Positions 1 through 6,863 are shown, numbered from the stretch's first letter. The stretch is DNA of 10,328 bases from an uncultured bacterium (GCA_903847545.1 CAINDZ010000264.1:1-10328), one strand, 5' to 3'. Numbers and translations: made by a program. Notes: generated by a model not told the origin, from the letters alone.

Positions 1-39
1 GAGCGCATCTGCCGGGCCTGCGAGGCGGTCAGGGCCTGA
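1..39 (+). CDS. 3' end of an unidentified gene (partial)
   Basis: Frame 1 is open from the window edge to a TGA at 37-39 and encodes ERICRACEAVRA. The tail has a C-x-x-C pair. Similar cysteine-rich tails end the TtuA/Ncs6-type tRNA thiolases, so that is one possible identity, but twelve residues cannot decide it. The gene converges on the minus-strand gene that ends at 43, leaving only three bases between the two stop codons. Reading this as coding rests on the open frame and the tight convergent fit. Confidence 0.35.
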   Translation, partial: ERICRACEAVRA

Positions 40-42
40 CCG

Positions 43-222
43 TCAGCGACCGCGGCGTTCCTCTTCGCTCCCGGCGTCAACGGCGCCGGGAGCCTTCTTT
101 TTCCCCTGCCACACGGCCTGCAGCCAGTCGACGCCGCCGGACGTGGAGCTGACCACGGCCAGGATGCCCAGCGCGAGCACCAGCAGCACGGTCAGGCCCA
201 GGACGACGAACTGGAAGGACAT
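43..222 (-). CDS. Small single-span membrane protein, function unknown (59 aa)
   Basis: The 59-residue product starts at ATG 220-222, with GGAG eight bases upstream. Residues about 5-26 are a strongly hydrophobic helix, which would leave the rest as a short soluble tail. That tail has a WLQAVW stretch, a KKK cluster and an acidic then basic end (SEEERRGR). No family is recognised. The same frame stays open upstream toward the next gene, but the RBS and the membrane helix at residue 5 make the short version the likely gene. It follows the cheX operon on the same strand, separated by 164 bases that include a terminator-like hairpin, so it is probably transcribed separately. Confidence 0.6.
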   Translation of the reverse strand: MSFQFVVLGLTVLLVLALGILAVVSSTSGGVDWLQAVWQGKKKAPGAVDAGSEEERRGR

Positions 223-326
223 CGGCAACACTCCGGGAACGACCGGCGGCGACGCGCCGCGGGCCGGGACAGCCGCAAGATAGCAGCGGCAGCCCGCCGC
301 CGCCCCTGGCCCGGGTTTTCGACGCG

Positions 327-352
327 AACGCCCGGCACGAAGGCCGGGCGTT
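327..352 (-). terminator. Hairpin after the cheY-cheX operon
   Basis: A perfect 10-bp stem (327-336 pairs with 343-352, AACGCCCGGC) encloses a 6-base loop, 34 bases past the stop of the last operon gene. No T-run follows on the minus strand, so this is either a weak intrinsic terminator or a 3'-end stabilising hairpin. The rest of 223-386 shows nothing else clear. Confidence 0.45.
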
Positions 353-386
353 GCGGACGGATCGGGCGGCCGGGCGGCCGGTGGCG

Positions 387-878
387 CTAGGGGGCGATCA
401 GCGTGATCGTGCCGTCGCCCCACGGGGTCTTGCCCGTGTAGTCGATGCGCTTGCCCGGCTTGAGGATCCAGGCCACGAAGTCGTCCTCGGAGGGCACCTG
501 GTACAGGAACGTCTTCGTCGGCGCCACGTGCGGGTTCAGGTCGATGGCGTTGAACAGCGTCCGCAGGTTGTTGATGACCTCGGTCACCGCCTCGACCACC
601 GAGTCCTCGGCCTCGCCCGAGTAGAACTGGTTCTGCAGGCTGGCCGGCGGCAGCATGATGAGCTTGCCGCCGATGTAGAGCGTGGCCGCCAGGTCCGTGA
701 TGACCGCGCCCTCGACCTCGTAGTCCTTGCCCTGCAGGAACGTGATGTAGCAGCCGTCCGCGGGGTTCTTGAGGTCCCACGGCTGGCCCTTCTTGAACAG
801 GGGCTTCTCGCCGATCAGCATCTCGATCAGCTCGAAGATCTCCGCCTGCTTCGGGAACGCCAGCGACACGACGGTCAC
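387..878 (-). CDS. Diverged CheX-like protein, last gene of cheY-cheX operon (163 aa)
   Basis: No family is recognised with certainty. The start is GTG 876-878, inside a GTGA overlap with the stop of the double CheX gene; AGGAAGG lies just upstream, so translation is probably coupled. Residues 60-110 resemble the layout of the neighbouring CheX domains: a beta strand (about 69-76), an acidic stretch (GEAED, 88-92), then a helix carrying E96-x3-E100-x2-N103. The CheC/CheX phosphatase signature is [D/S]-x3-E-x2-N-x3-G. Here Glu replaces the first residue and the final Gly is missing. The C-terminal 50 residues (VPSEDDFVAWILKPG onward) have no counterpart in the CheX gene. It is soluble, with no signal peptide. 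The function is probably tied to the CheY/CheX pair; whether it is a phosphatase is unproven. Confidence 0.85.
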   Translation of the reverse strand: MTVVSLAFPKQAEIFELIEMLIGEKPLFKKGQPWDLKNPADGCYITFLQGKDYEVEGAVITDLAATLYIGGKLIMLPPASLQNQFYSGEAEDSVVEAVTEVINNLRTLFNAIDLNPHVAPTKTFLYQVPSEDDFVAWILKPGKRIDYTGKTPWGDGTITLIAP

Positions 879-1945
879 CCTTCCTGCCAGATCAGGATGA
901 CATGGGCCGACAGGCCGTCGTCGCCATGGACGGTCTGCGCCATGCCCTGGATCCCGGCGGCGAAGAACTCGAAGCAGCCCTTGCCCTCCATGAACAGGGG
1001 CAGGCCCAGCTGAACGGCCTGGCCGGCCGCGGCGCGGCTGGCCTTCAGCACGCCGGCCGCCACGTTGGCGATCTCGCCAAGGGCGTCGGCCATGTCGGCC
1101 ATCGCGGGCTCCTCGTCGTCCTCCATGGCGAAGAGGTTGCGCGTCAGCATCTCGCAGCTGCGCCGGCTCCCCATGACCGCCAGCTGCCAGCCGCCGGTCT
1201 CGGACGTCAGCGCGATGCTGCTGCCGTACTCGACGTCGGCGTCGCGCGGGTCCGAGGGGTCGGGATCGACCTCCAGCGCCAGGTTCATCTGGATCGCGCA
1301 GGTGTCGACCACCGCCTTCACCGCTTCCTGCAGGACCTGCATGGGCACCGAATGCCGCGTCACCACGGCTCCGTCGACGCTATGGGTGGACATGAGCTGA
1401 TTGCCTCCGGCTTTTTGACCATACTGCCAGATCAGGACCATCTGCAGGAGCGATCCGTCGGGCGCCCGCAGCGTCTGGCCTACGGCGTTCACATTGCGAG
1501 GGAAATAGCGGACCCAGCTGTTGCCCTTCAGGAAGATCGGCAGGCCCAGCTGGTAGTGCTCGCCCGCGGCGCGCTCGCGCATGGCCTTCCACACGCCGGC
1601 CGCCACGTTCGGGATCTCGCGCAACCCGTCGCCCATGTCCTCGAGCGAGGGCTCCTCGTCGTCCTCGAGGGCGAAGAGGATGCGCGTGAGGTTCGCGGCC
1701 GTCGCCAGCGGGAATCCGCAGGCGAACTGGTAGTTCACCGAGTCGTTCGCCACCGCCAGCGTGCTGCCGACATCGATCAGGTCGGGGTCCGGCGCTCCGG
1801 GCATGCCGACCAGTTCCAGCTCCATCTGGAACTGCACCTGGAAGGTCTGTCGCATGGCGGCGACGGCCTCCTGCAGCGCATGGAGCTTGGCCATCAGGTC
1901 GGTCGGATCCTCGATCCGCCGGATGCGGGCAACGGCTGTTGTCAC
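875..1945 (-). CDS. Protein with two CheX-type phosphatase domains (356 aa)
   Basis: The CheC/CheX/FliY family dephosphorylates CheY-P. This protein carries two tandem domains of about 160 residues. Each has the signature helix: D106-x3-E110-I-P-N113 with G117, and D287-x3-E291-I-A-N294 with G298. Both halves also share ALEDDEEP/AMEDDEEP just before the helix, QLGLP(I/L)F after it, and LIWQ at the end, so the gene is an internal duplication. CheX is usually a single ~155-residue domain that dimerises, so this may be a covalent dimer. The start is GTG 1943-1945, overlapping the cheY stop as GTGA, with GGGAG about ten bases upstream. Its TGA overlaps the next gene's GTG in the same way. It is cytoplasmic. 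Both catalytic E/N pairs are intact, so both halves may be active. Confidence 0.88.
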   Translation of the reverse strand: MTTAVARIRRIEDPTDLMAKLHALQEAVAAMRQTFQVQFQMELELVGMPGAPDPDLIDVGSTLAVANDSVNYQFACGFPLATAANLTRILFALEDDEEPSLEDMGDGLREIPNVAAGVWKAMRERAAGEHYQLGLPIFLKGNSWVRYFPRNVNAVGQTLRAPDGSLLQMVLIWQYGQKAGGNQLMSTHSVDGAVVTRHSVPMQVLQEAVKAVVDTCAIQMNLALEVDPDPSDPRDADVEYGSSIALTSETGGWQLAVMGSRRSCEMLTRNLFAMEDDEEPAMADMADALGEIANVAAGVLKASRAAAGQAVQLGLPLFMEGKGCFEFFAAGIQGMAQTVHGDDGLSAHVILIWQEG

Positions 1946-2304
1946 TGGACGAACGCTCCCAGGACCTGGGCCATGTCCTCGGTCGTGAACGGCTTGGCCA
2001 GCAGGAACATCGCGCCGCCCTCGGTGGCGAGGTCGACCATCTCCTGCGTGCTCTCGGACGTCACGAAGCCGAACGGGATCTCGAAGCCGCCGGCGTTCAG
2101 CGCGGTCAGGAACTCGATGCCCGTCATCTCCGGCATGTGCCAGTCCGACAGGATCAGGTCCGGCTTCTGCGCCTGGACGACCTCGAGCGCCTCGCGGCCG
2201 TTCTCGGCCTCGATGATCTCGTGGCCCTCGAAGCCCGCCTGGCGGATCGTGCGCGAGACGATGCGCCGCATGGCGCGGGAATCGTCCACCACCAGAATCT
2301 TCAT
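1942..2304 (-). CDS. cheY: CheY-like single-domain response regulator (120 aa)
   Basis: This is a receiver domain with no output domain, and all key residues are visible: the acidic pair D7-D8, phosphoacceptor D54 in LILSDWHMP, T82 and K104 (AKP). The family takes phosphate from a CheA-type histidine kinase and signals through protein contacts. The start is ATG 2302-2304, eight bases after a consensus AGGAGG (2313-2318). An upstream in-frame ATG would add 15 residues before the MKILVVDD strand and is unlikely. It is the first gene of a three-gene operon with two CheX-type proteins, so its lifetime as CheY-P is probably set by its own operon partners. No kinase or flagellar gene lies nearby, so the target could be motility or another response. 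Confidence 0.93.
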   Translation of the reverse strand: MKILVVDDSRAMRRIVSRTIRQAGFEGHEIIEAENGREALEVVQAQKPDLILSDWHMPEMTGIEFLTALNAGGFEIPFGFVTSESTQEMVDLATEGGAMFLLAKPFTTEDMAQVLGAFVQ

Positions 2305-2312
2305 CGTGCAAG

Positions 2313-2318
2313 CCTCCT
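2313..2318 (-). promoter_or_regulatory. Ribosome binding site of cheY
   Basis: AGGAGG on the minus strand lies eight bases before ATG 2302-2304. It settles the start at MKILVVDD and rejects the upstream in-frame ATG. Confidence 0.8.
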
Positions 2319-2445
2319 GCTTGTCTTCTGTGATCCCGAGGCCGGTCACGGGTGGGCATATGCCGATGCCCCGCCCGATCGGGTTCCTGCCCGCTCCGGC
2401 CCACCGTTCTCATCGGGTTGGGATGACAACTATTAAGGATTTTTT

Positions 2446-3684
2446 CTATGCCGTTGTCGCAGGCGGGATGTCCACGCGGACGGCCGCGTCGGCGGCCTCC
2501 CGGACGGCCTCCTCGAGGCCCATGTCCTCGGAAAGCTTCAGCAGGTCGACGCCCCGGGCGGTCAGGATGGGGCGGGGGGAGCGGATCGAGCAGCAGTCCC
2601 GGTAGGGCAGGATGGAGGCGTCGAACAGGCCCGTCCGGCGCGACCAGGCGGTGATCTCGTGCTTGTCCAGGCCCACCAGGGGCCGCAGGATGGGCAGGGT
2701 GACGTCCGGGCTGATGGCCGCCAGGTTGTGCAGGGTCTGGCTGGCGACCTGGCCCAGGCTGTCGCCCGTGACCAGGGCCAGGCACTTGTTGCGCCGGGCC
2801 AGCCGGGCCGCCGTGCGCACCATGAAGCGCCGGAACATCACCATGTCGTAGCGGTCCTCGATGGTCCCGATGGCGCGCACCTCGTACGGCACGACCGGCA
2901 CCAGGTGCAGTCGCAGCGTCACGGGCGACCAGGCGGCCAGCAGCCGGACGATCTGCTGGATCTTGGCGGTGTCGGCCTCTTCCACGTTGCGCCCGCTGTA
3001 GAAGTGCACGAAGTCGGCGCGGCTGCCGCGGCGCATCATCATCCACGCGGCGACGGGCGAGTCGATGCCGCCCGAAAGCAGCACCATCGTGCGCCCGCTC
3101 GTGCATGCGGGCAGGCCGCCGAACGACTGCTCCTTCGCCGCGAACACGAGCACGCTCGCGCGCAGCACCAGCACGTCGACGGTGAAGTCGGGGTCGACCA
3201 TGCGCCCGGCCAGCTTGCAGCGCTGGTGCACGGCGGCGCCGACGATGCGGCCGATCTCCAGGCTGTTCAGCCCGAACGAGCGGTCGCTGCGGCGCGCGTT
3301 GACGCGGAAGTTCCGCGCGCCGCCGGCGCGCTCGGCGGTCAGCAGGCAGGCCGCGTCGCACAGCCCGGTCAGTCGCGGCTCGATGCCGATCGACTTGTCC
3401 GCGGCCAGTTCCGCGTCGAGCGCATCGCGCGGCACCTCGATGGCCGGCGCCACCCACTGCAGCCCGAACACGCGGTGCAGGCGCGCCGCCGCCTCGTCGG
3501 CCTGCGTCTCGCTGCCCAGCCGCACCAGCAGGCGGCTCTCCACGTGGTGGATGGTCACGCCGCTCATGCCGCGCAGCGCCGCCTGCATGTTGTTCACCAG
3601 CTTGCGCAGGAATGCGCGCCGGTTGCGCCCCTTCAGGGCGATCTCCGAGTAGGTGCAGGCGATGACGGGCGTCGTGAAGGACAT
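2446..3684 (-). CDS. thiI: tRNA 4-thiouridine synthase ThiI, form without rhodanese domain (412 aa)
   Basis: ThiI adenylates and thiolates uridine 8 of tRNA to 4-thiouridine; some members also supply sulfur for thiazole synthesis. The order is an N-terminal ferredoxin-like region with SEIALKGRNR (13-22), a THUMP domain (about 60-180, FRVNARRSDRSFGLNSLEI), and a PP-loop ATPase with SGGIDSP at 204-210. RYDMVMFRRFM (279-289), TGDSLGQVASQTL (306-318) and LPYRDCCSI (359-367) follow as in the family. The length matches short Bacillus-type ThiI; the C-terminal rhodanese domain of the E. coli protein is absent, so sulfur must come from a separate persulfide donor. C364 or C365 is the likely PP-domain cysteine. 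The start is ATG 3682-3684, with GGGAG about five bases upstream. It is divergent from pgi. Stop TAG is followed at once by an A/T-rich stretch, and cheY starts 141 bases further on. Confidence 0.95.
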   Translation of the reverse strand: MSFTTPVIACTYSEIALKGRNRRAFLRKLVNNMQAALRGMSGVTIHHVESRLLVRLGSETQADEAAARLHRVFGLQWVAPAIEVPRDALDAELAADKSIGIEPRLTGLCDAACLLTAERAGGARNFRVNARRSDRSFGLNSLEIGRIVGAAVHQRCKLAGRMVDPDFTVDVLVLRASVLVFAAKEQSFGGLPACTSGRTMVLLSGGIDSPVAAWMMMRRGSRADFVHFYSGRNVEEADTAKIQQIVRLLAAWSPVTLRLHLVPVVPYEVRAIGTIEDRYDMVMFRRFMVRTAARLARRNKCLALVTGDSLGQVASQTLHNLAAISPDVTLPILRPLVGLDKHEITAWSRRTGLFDASILPYRDCCSIRSPRPILTARGVDLLKLSEDMGLEEAVREAADAAVRVDIPPATTA

Positions 3685-3695
3685 GGTTCTCCCGC

Positions 3696-3723
3696 TTGAT
3701 TCCGCGCCGGGCGGCTGTATTGT
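3696..3723 (+). promoter_or_regulatory. Candidate sigma70-type promoter for pgi
   Basis: TTGATT (3696-3701) and TATTGT (3718-3723) are separated by 16 bases in the thiI-pgi divergent region. Each matches four or five of six consensus bases. The thiI promoter must overlap the same stretch on the other strand. This is sequence resemblance only. Confidence 0.3.
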
Positions 3724-3839
3724 GGGCGCTGCCGCCGCAGCGGGGCCCGGTGCAGAATGTACCAGCCCCTGCGGCAGGCGCAAGGAGGCGGATCGCCCCG
3801 CCCGGACCATCGCCCGCTCGCCCAGGGAAGGACACGCGC

Positions 3840-5138
3840 ATGCTGGAAGCCGCCGGAGTCAGGCTGGATCTCACCGGGACCGAACCGTTCCTGCCCGCCG
3901 CCCAGCTGGACGCGCTGGCCCCCCGCGTGGCCGAGGCCGCGCGCGGCCTGGCCGCCGGCACCTGCGCCGGCAGCGACTTCCTGGGCTGGCTGGACCTGCC
4001 CTCGCGCCTGGACGAGGCGGCCCTGGCCGCCTGCGAGGCCGCCGGCGCGCGGGCCCGGGCCGACGCCGATGCCTGCGTCGTGATCGGCATCGGCGGCTCG
4101 TACCTGGGCGCCCGCGCGGTGCTCGACGCGCTGCCGCCTGACGCCGGCGACGGCGTGCCCCTGCTCTTCGCCGGCACCGGCCTGTGCGCCGCCGGCCTGG
4201 ACCGCGTGCTGGCCGCGATCGCGGGGAAGGACTTCCGCGTCTGCGTCATCTCGAAGTCCGGCACCACGGTCGAGCCCGCGGTGGCCTTCCGCGTGCTGCG
4301 CCAGGAGCTGCGCCGCCGCTACGGCGACAAGGGCGCCGCCGCGCGCATCACCGCCGTCACCGACGAGAAGCGCGGCGCGCTGCGCCAGTTGGCCACGGCC
4401 GAGGGCTGGGAGACGTTCGTGGTGCCCGACGACATCGGCGGCCGCTTCTCGGTGCTGACGCCCGTCGGCCTGGTGCCGCTGGCGATCGCGGGCCTGGACG
4501 TGCGCGGCCTGGCCGCCGGCGCGCGCGCCATGCAGGAGGCCTGCGCCGGCGAGGGCCTGCGCGACAACCCCGCCCACCTGTACGCGGCCGTGCGCTACCA
4601 ACTGTACACGCAGGGCTTCACCACCGAGGTGATGAGCTCGTTCCACAGCGGCCTGCACAACCTGCAGGAGTGGTGGAAGCAGCTCTTCGGCGAGAGCGAG
4701 GGCAAGCAGGGCCAGGGCATCTTCCCGGCCTCGACCGTCTTCACCACCGACCTGCACAGCCTCGGCCAGTACCTGCAGGACGGCCGCCGCTGCCTGCAGG
4801 AGACCTTCCTGTGCGCCCGCCACACGGTGCCCGGCCTGGTCGTCCCGGCCGACCCCGGCGCCGACGCCGACGGCTTGGGCTACCTGGCCGGCCGCCCCTT
4901 CGACGAGATCAACTGGATCGCCTTCGAGGCCACCCGCCAGGCCCATATTCAGGGCGGGGTGCCCTGCCAGGCCATCAGCGTGGACGCGGTCACCCCCCGC
5001 ACGGTGGGGGCCCTGCTGTACATGTTCGAGAAGGCGGTCGGCATCGGGGGCCTGCTCCTGGGGTTGAATCCGTTCGATCAACCGGGCGTCGAGGCCTACA
5101 AGTTGGAGATGTTCAAGCGCTTGGGCCGCCCCAGCTAG
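3840..5138 (+). CDS. pgi: Glucose-6-phosphate isomerase, short bacillar type (432 aa)
   Basis: It interconverts glucose-6-phosphate and fructose-6-phosphate in glycolysis and gluconeogenesis, in the cytosol. Visible family blocks are VIGIGGSYLGAR (81-92), the phosphate-binding SKSGTTVEP (139-147), VPDDIGGRFSVLTPVGLVPL (195-214), FGESEGKQGQGIFPAS (283-298), TDLHSLGQYLQDG (303-315) and NPFDQPGVEAYK (410-421). By comparison with known isomerases, E285, H306 and K421 are the likely catalytic residues. The length fits the ~450-residue class of Firmicutes and Thermotogae, not the ~550-residue enterobacterial class. The start is ATG 3840-3842, with GGAAGGA upstream. It is followed by a strong terminator and is probably monocistronic. 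Confidence 0.96.
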   Translation: MLEAAGVRLDLTGTEPFLPAAQLDALAPRVAEAARGLAAGTCAGSDFLGWLDLPSRLDEAALAACEAAGARARADADACVVIGIGGSYLGARAVLDALPPDAGDGVPLLFAGTGLCAAGLDRVLAAIAGKDFRVCVISKSGTTVEPAVAFRVLRQELRRRYGDKGAAARITAVTDEKRGALRQLATAEGWETFVVPDDIGGRFSVLTPVGLVPLAIAGLDVRGLAAGARAMQEACAGEGLRDNPAHLYAAVRYQLYTQGFTTEVMSSFHSGLHNLQEWWKQLFGESEGKQGQGIFPASTVFTTDLHSLGQYLQDGRRCLQETFLCARHTVPGLVVPADPGADADGLGYLAGRPFDEINWIAFEATRQAHIQGGVPCQAISVDAVTPRTVGALLYMFEKAVGIGGLLLGLNPFDQPGVEAYKLEMFKRLGRPS

Positions 5139-5173
5139 GGGGCCCGGCCGGCGTCCGCCGGCCCAACCTTCCC

Positions 5174-5218
5174 GACACCGGTCGTCCGGTTGCCCCGGCA
5201 CGGCCGGTGTCTTATTTT
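5174..5218 (+). terminator. Rho-independent terminator of pgi
   Basis: A 12-bp stem (5174-5185, GACACCGGTCGT, pairs with 5200-5211 through one G-U) encloses a 14-base loop and is followed by TTATTTT. It lies 35 bases after the pgi stop. Confidence 0.75.
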
Positions 5219-5283
5219 GCGGGCTGTTCGCGGCCCCGCCCGACATCCTGGTCCTGCGACGCGGCCTGCGCTTGCTCCGAACC

Positions 5284-5289
5284 GAGGAG
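5284..5289 (+). promoter_or_regulatory. Ribosome binding site deciding the lipoprotein start
   Basis: GAGGAG abuts an ATG at 5290, too close to use it, but sits six bases before the in-frame GTG at 5296. The GTG start gives a normal lipoprotein signal beginning MKKLPF. Confidence 0.7.
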
Positions 5290-5295
5290 ATGCAC

Positions 5296-6150
5296 GTGAA
5301 GAAGCTGCCCTTCGTTTCACCGTTGTTCGTGTTCGTGCTGGCCGTCGCCGTGACCGGTTGCGGCGAGAAGGTGGGCGGCAACGCCCAGGCCACCGCCAGC
5401 AACCCGCCCGCCGCCGCGCAGCAGCAGGCCGCGCAGCCGGCGGCCATGCCGGGCACCTGGCAGGGCACCGTCGCCGAGACGATGAACTCGGGCGGCTACA
5501 CCTACGTGCTGCTGGACACCGGCGCGCAGAAGATCTGGTGCGCCTCGACGCAGATCGAGATCAAGGTCGGCGACAAGGTCACCATCCCGCAGGGCCAGAT
5601 GATGGTCGACTTCCGCAGCGCAACGCTCGACCGCGTCTTCCCCGAGATCTACTTCACCAGCGCGATCTGGAAGGCCGGCACCGAGCCGCAGGGCGGCGCC
5701 ATGCCGCAGGGCCACGGCGGCGGCATGGGCGGCGGGATGCCCGGCGGCGCGCCTGCCGGCGGCGACGAGATGGGCGGCGGCGTCAACGGCGGCCCGGCCA
5801 GCGGCACCAAGCTGGTCCTGGACGACCAGCACGTGTCCGGCGTCAAGAAGGCCGACGGCGGCTACAAGATCGGCGAGATCTACAGCAAGGGCGCCCAGCT
5901 GAACGGCCAGGCCGTGAAGGTGCGCGGCCGCGTCGTGAAGTTCACGCCGAACATCATGGGCACGAACTGGATGCACATCCAGGACGGCTCGGGCGAGGGC
6001 ACGACGGTCGACCTGACGGTGACCACCAGCGCGATCGTCGCGGTGGGCGACATGGTGCTGGCCGAGGGGACGCTGGCGATCGACAAGGACTTTGGCGCCG
6101 GGTACAAGTACGCGGCGATCATCGAGAAGGCGAACGTCACGAAGGAATAA
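5296..6150 (+). CDS. Exported lipoprotein with two OB-fold-like domains and a Gly/Met linker (284 aa)
   Basis: The GTG start gives a signal peptide with lysines at 2-3, a hydrophobic core and lipobox VTGC with C22 as the lipidated residue. An Ala/Gln-rich tether (about 28-52) follows. Domain 1 (about 53-128) begins GTWQGTVAETMNSGGYTYVL and has WCAST at 81-85; this pattern resembles NrfJ-type periplasmic domains. A Gly/Met-rich linker (131-170, repeated GGGM) leads to domain 2 (about 200-282), with VKVRGRVVKF, NWMHIQDGSG, DLTVTT and DKDFGAGYKYAAIIE, an OB-fold-like pattern seen in exported proteins. The biochemical role is unknown; a cytochrome-maturation or metal-related envelope role is only a guess from the NrfJ resemblance. 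The last ~16 codons and the stop lie inside the left arm of the long inverted repeat 6098-6341. Confidence 0.85.
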   Translation: MKKLPFVSPLFVFVLAVAVTGCGEKVGGNAQATASNPPAAAQQQAAQPAAMPGTWQGTVAETMNSGGYTYVLLDTGAQKIWCASTQIEIKVGDKVTIPQGQMMVDFRSATLDRVFPEIYFTSAIWKAGTEPQGGAMPQGHGGGMGGGMPGGAPAGGDEMGGGVNGGPASGTKLVLDDQHVSGVKKADGGYKIGEIYSKGAQLNGQAVKVRGRVVKFTPNIMGTNWMHIQDGSGEGTTVDLTVTTSAIVAVGDMVLAEGTLAIDKDFGAGYKYAAIIEKANVTKE

Positions 6151-6341
6151 GGGCGCCTGGCTGACGGTCGTTCCTGTCAGCTCTGCACAAACAGAAGGAT
6201 CCCGCGCTGTCCTCGCCCTTCGGGCTGCGGATTGCGCGGGATCCTTCTGTTTGTGCAGAGCTGACACGCCGCGACAGGCCAGGCGCCCTTATTCCTTCGT
6301 GGCGTTCGCCTTATCGATGAACGTCGCGTGCTTGTGCGCGG
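6098..6341. repeat. Long composite inverted repeat duplicating the lipoprotein gene tail
   Basis: The outer left arm 6098-6161 is the end of the lipoprotein gene plus 11 bases. The outer right arm 6278-6341 is its inverted copy, with 7 mismatches in 64. Unpaired stretches of 14 (6162-6175) and 12 bases (6266-6277) follow inward, then perfect 32-bp inner arms (6176-6207 and 6234-6265) around a 26-base loop (6208-6233). The copy, read on the minus strand in the gene's frame, still shows KANATKE plus TAA against KANVTKE plus TAA in the gene. Transcription past the gene would give a hairpin with about 95 base pairs that includes the stop codon. It may act as terminator or 3'-end protector. Confidence 0.9.
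6201..6240 (+). repeat. Shared 40-nt hairpin core, copy 1
   Basis: The core is CCCGCGC, a 26-base loop and GCGCGGG. It is identical over all 40 bases to the reverse complement of 7787-7826. Identity stops exactly at the CCC/GGG ends. Inside the loop GCCC-TTC-GGGC can form a small stem, with GTCC/GGAT below it. It reads in the same direction as the upstream gene. Confidence 0.92.
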
Positions 6342-6421
6342 GGGGTGGGGGTGGGCTTCGCGGACTCGCCCGCGGGGGGAAAGTGGGTGACGCAGGAGGA
6401 GAGGGAGGGTAGGATGGGGGC

Positions 6422-6814
6422 ATGGGGGACGCAGAGAAACTCAGTTACCTGGATGACGTGCCGGCGCGGCGGAAGAAGAAGCCGCGGCGGCTGATCATTG
6501 TTGCTGTGGCCGTGGTGGTGGCCGTGGTGCCGGGCGTGCTGTTGACGCGGCCGCACGGGGCGCCCAAGGGGTCGCCCGAGGCGATCGGGATGTGCCTGGA
6601 GGTGCGCGCCGAGAACGTCTCGCGCGACGGCGACGGCGCGCCCCTGGCGAAGGTGCTGGTGGCCACGCCCGACAGCACCGAGGTCGAGGTGCTGCTGCCC
6701 CCGCCCGTGCCCCACCCCGGCGACTTCATTCCTCTTCTGGCCGACCGCCACCGAAAAGGGCCGGCCGACTACAGGGCGGATCTGGAGCGCTGGAAATCTG
6801 AAGGTGCCCAATAG
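6422..6814 (+). CDS. Single-span membrane-anchored protein, function unknown (130 aa)
   Basis: No family is recognised. The start is ATG 6422-6424 after purine-rich DNA (GGGAGGG about 14 bases up, GGGGG adjacent). Residues 1-23 are polar and end in RRKKKPRR, residues 24-42 are one hydrophobic helix, and residues 43-130 would be outside the cytoplasmic membrane by the positive-inside rule. The outer part has GMCLEVRAENVSRDGDGAPLA, then a Pro-rich turn (LPPPVPHPGDFIPL), and ends in a charged helix. A beta-strand-rich exported domain is plausible. It is the second plus-strand gene after the long inverted repeat and is followed by a C(UUCG)G hairpin. Confidence 0.75.
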   Translation: MGDAEKLSYLDDVPARRKKKPRRLIIVAVAVVVAVVPGVLLTRPHGAPKGSPEAIGMCLEVRAENVSRDGDGAPLAKVLVATPDSTEVEVLLPPPVPHPGDFIPLLADRHRKGPADYRADLERWKSEGAQ

Positions 6815-6837
6815 CGTCGTCAACAGATCTGCAAGCA

Positions 6838-6863
6838 AAGAGGGGGGCTTCGGCCCCCCTCTT
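6838..6863. terminator. Bidirectional hairpin with UUCG loop between convergent genes
   Basis: A perfect 11-bp stem (6838-6848 with 6853-6863, AAGAGGGGGGC) is closed by TTCG. It lies between the stops of the plus-strand 130-aa gene and the minus-strand barrel gene, so it probably ends both transcripts. T-runs are short on both sides. Confidence 0.65.

Noticed and set aside
875..4267. A very long minus-strand open frame through cheX, cheY, thiI and into pgi
   Set aside because: Only its last 356 codons (from GTG 1945) are a real gene; the rest is low-complexity Arg/Ala/Gly translation typical of high-GC shadow frames.
5146..5163. A second terminator just after pgi (GGCCGGC hairpin)
   Set aside because: A 7-bp stem exists but no T-run follows; the hairpin at 5174-5218 is the better terminator.
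5290..5295. ATG at 5290 as lipoprotein start
   Set aside because: It directly abuts the GAGGAG, leaving no spacing; the GTG at 5296 has ideal spacing and gives a normal lipoprotein signal.
3633..5468. A long antisense frame opposite pgi
   Set aside because: It is a shadow of the strongly third-position-GC pgi codons and has no recognisable domains.
6340..6387. G-quadruplex upstream of the 130-aa gene
   Set aside because: Only three G-tracts lie close together (6340-6355); the fourth is 18 bases away, so the canonical pattern is not met. The G-rich stretch is otherwise unexplained.
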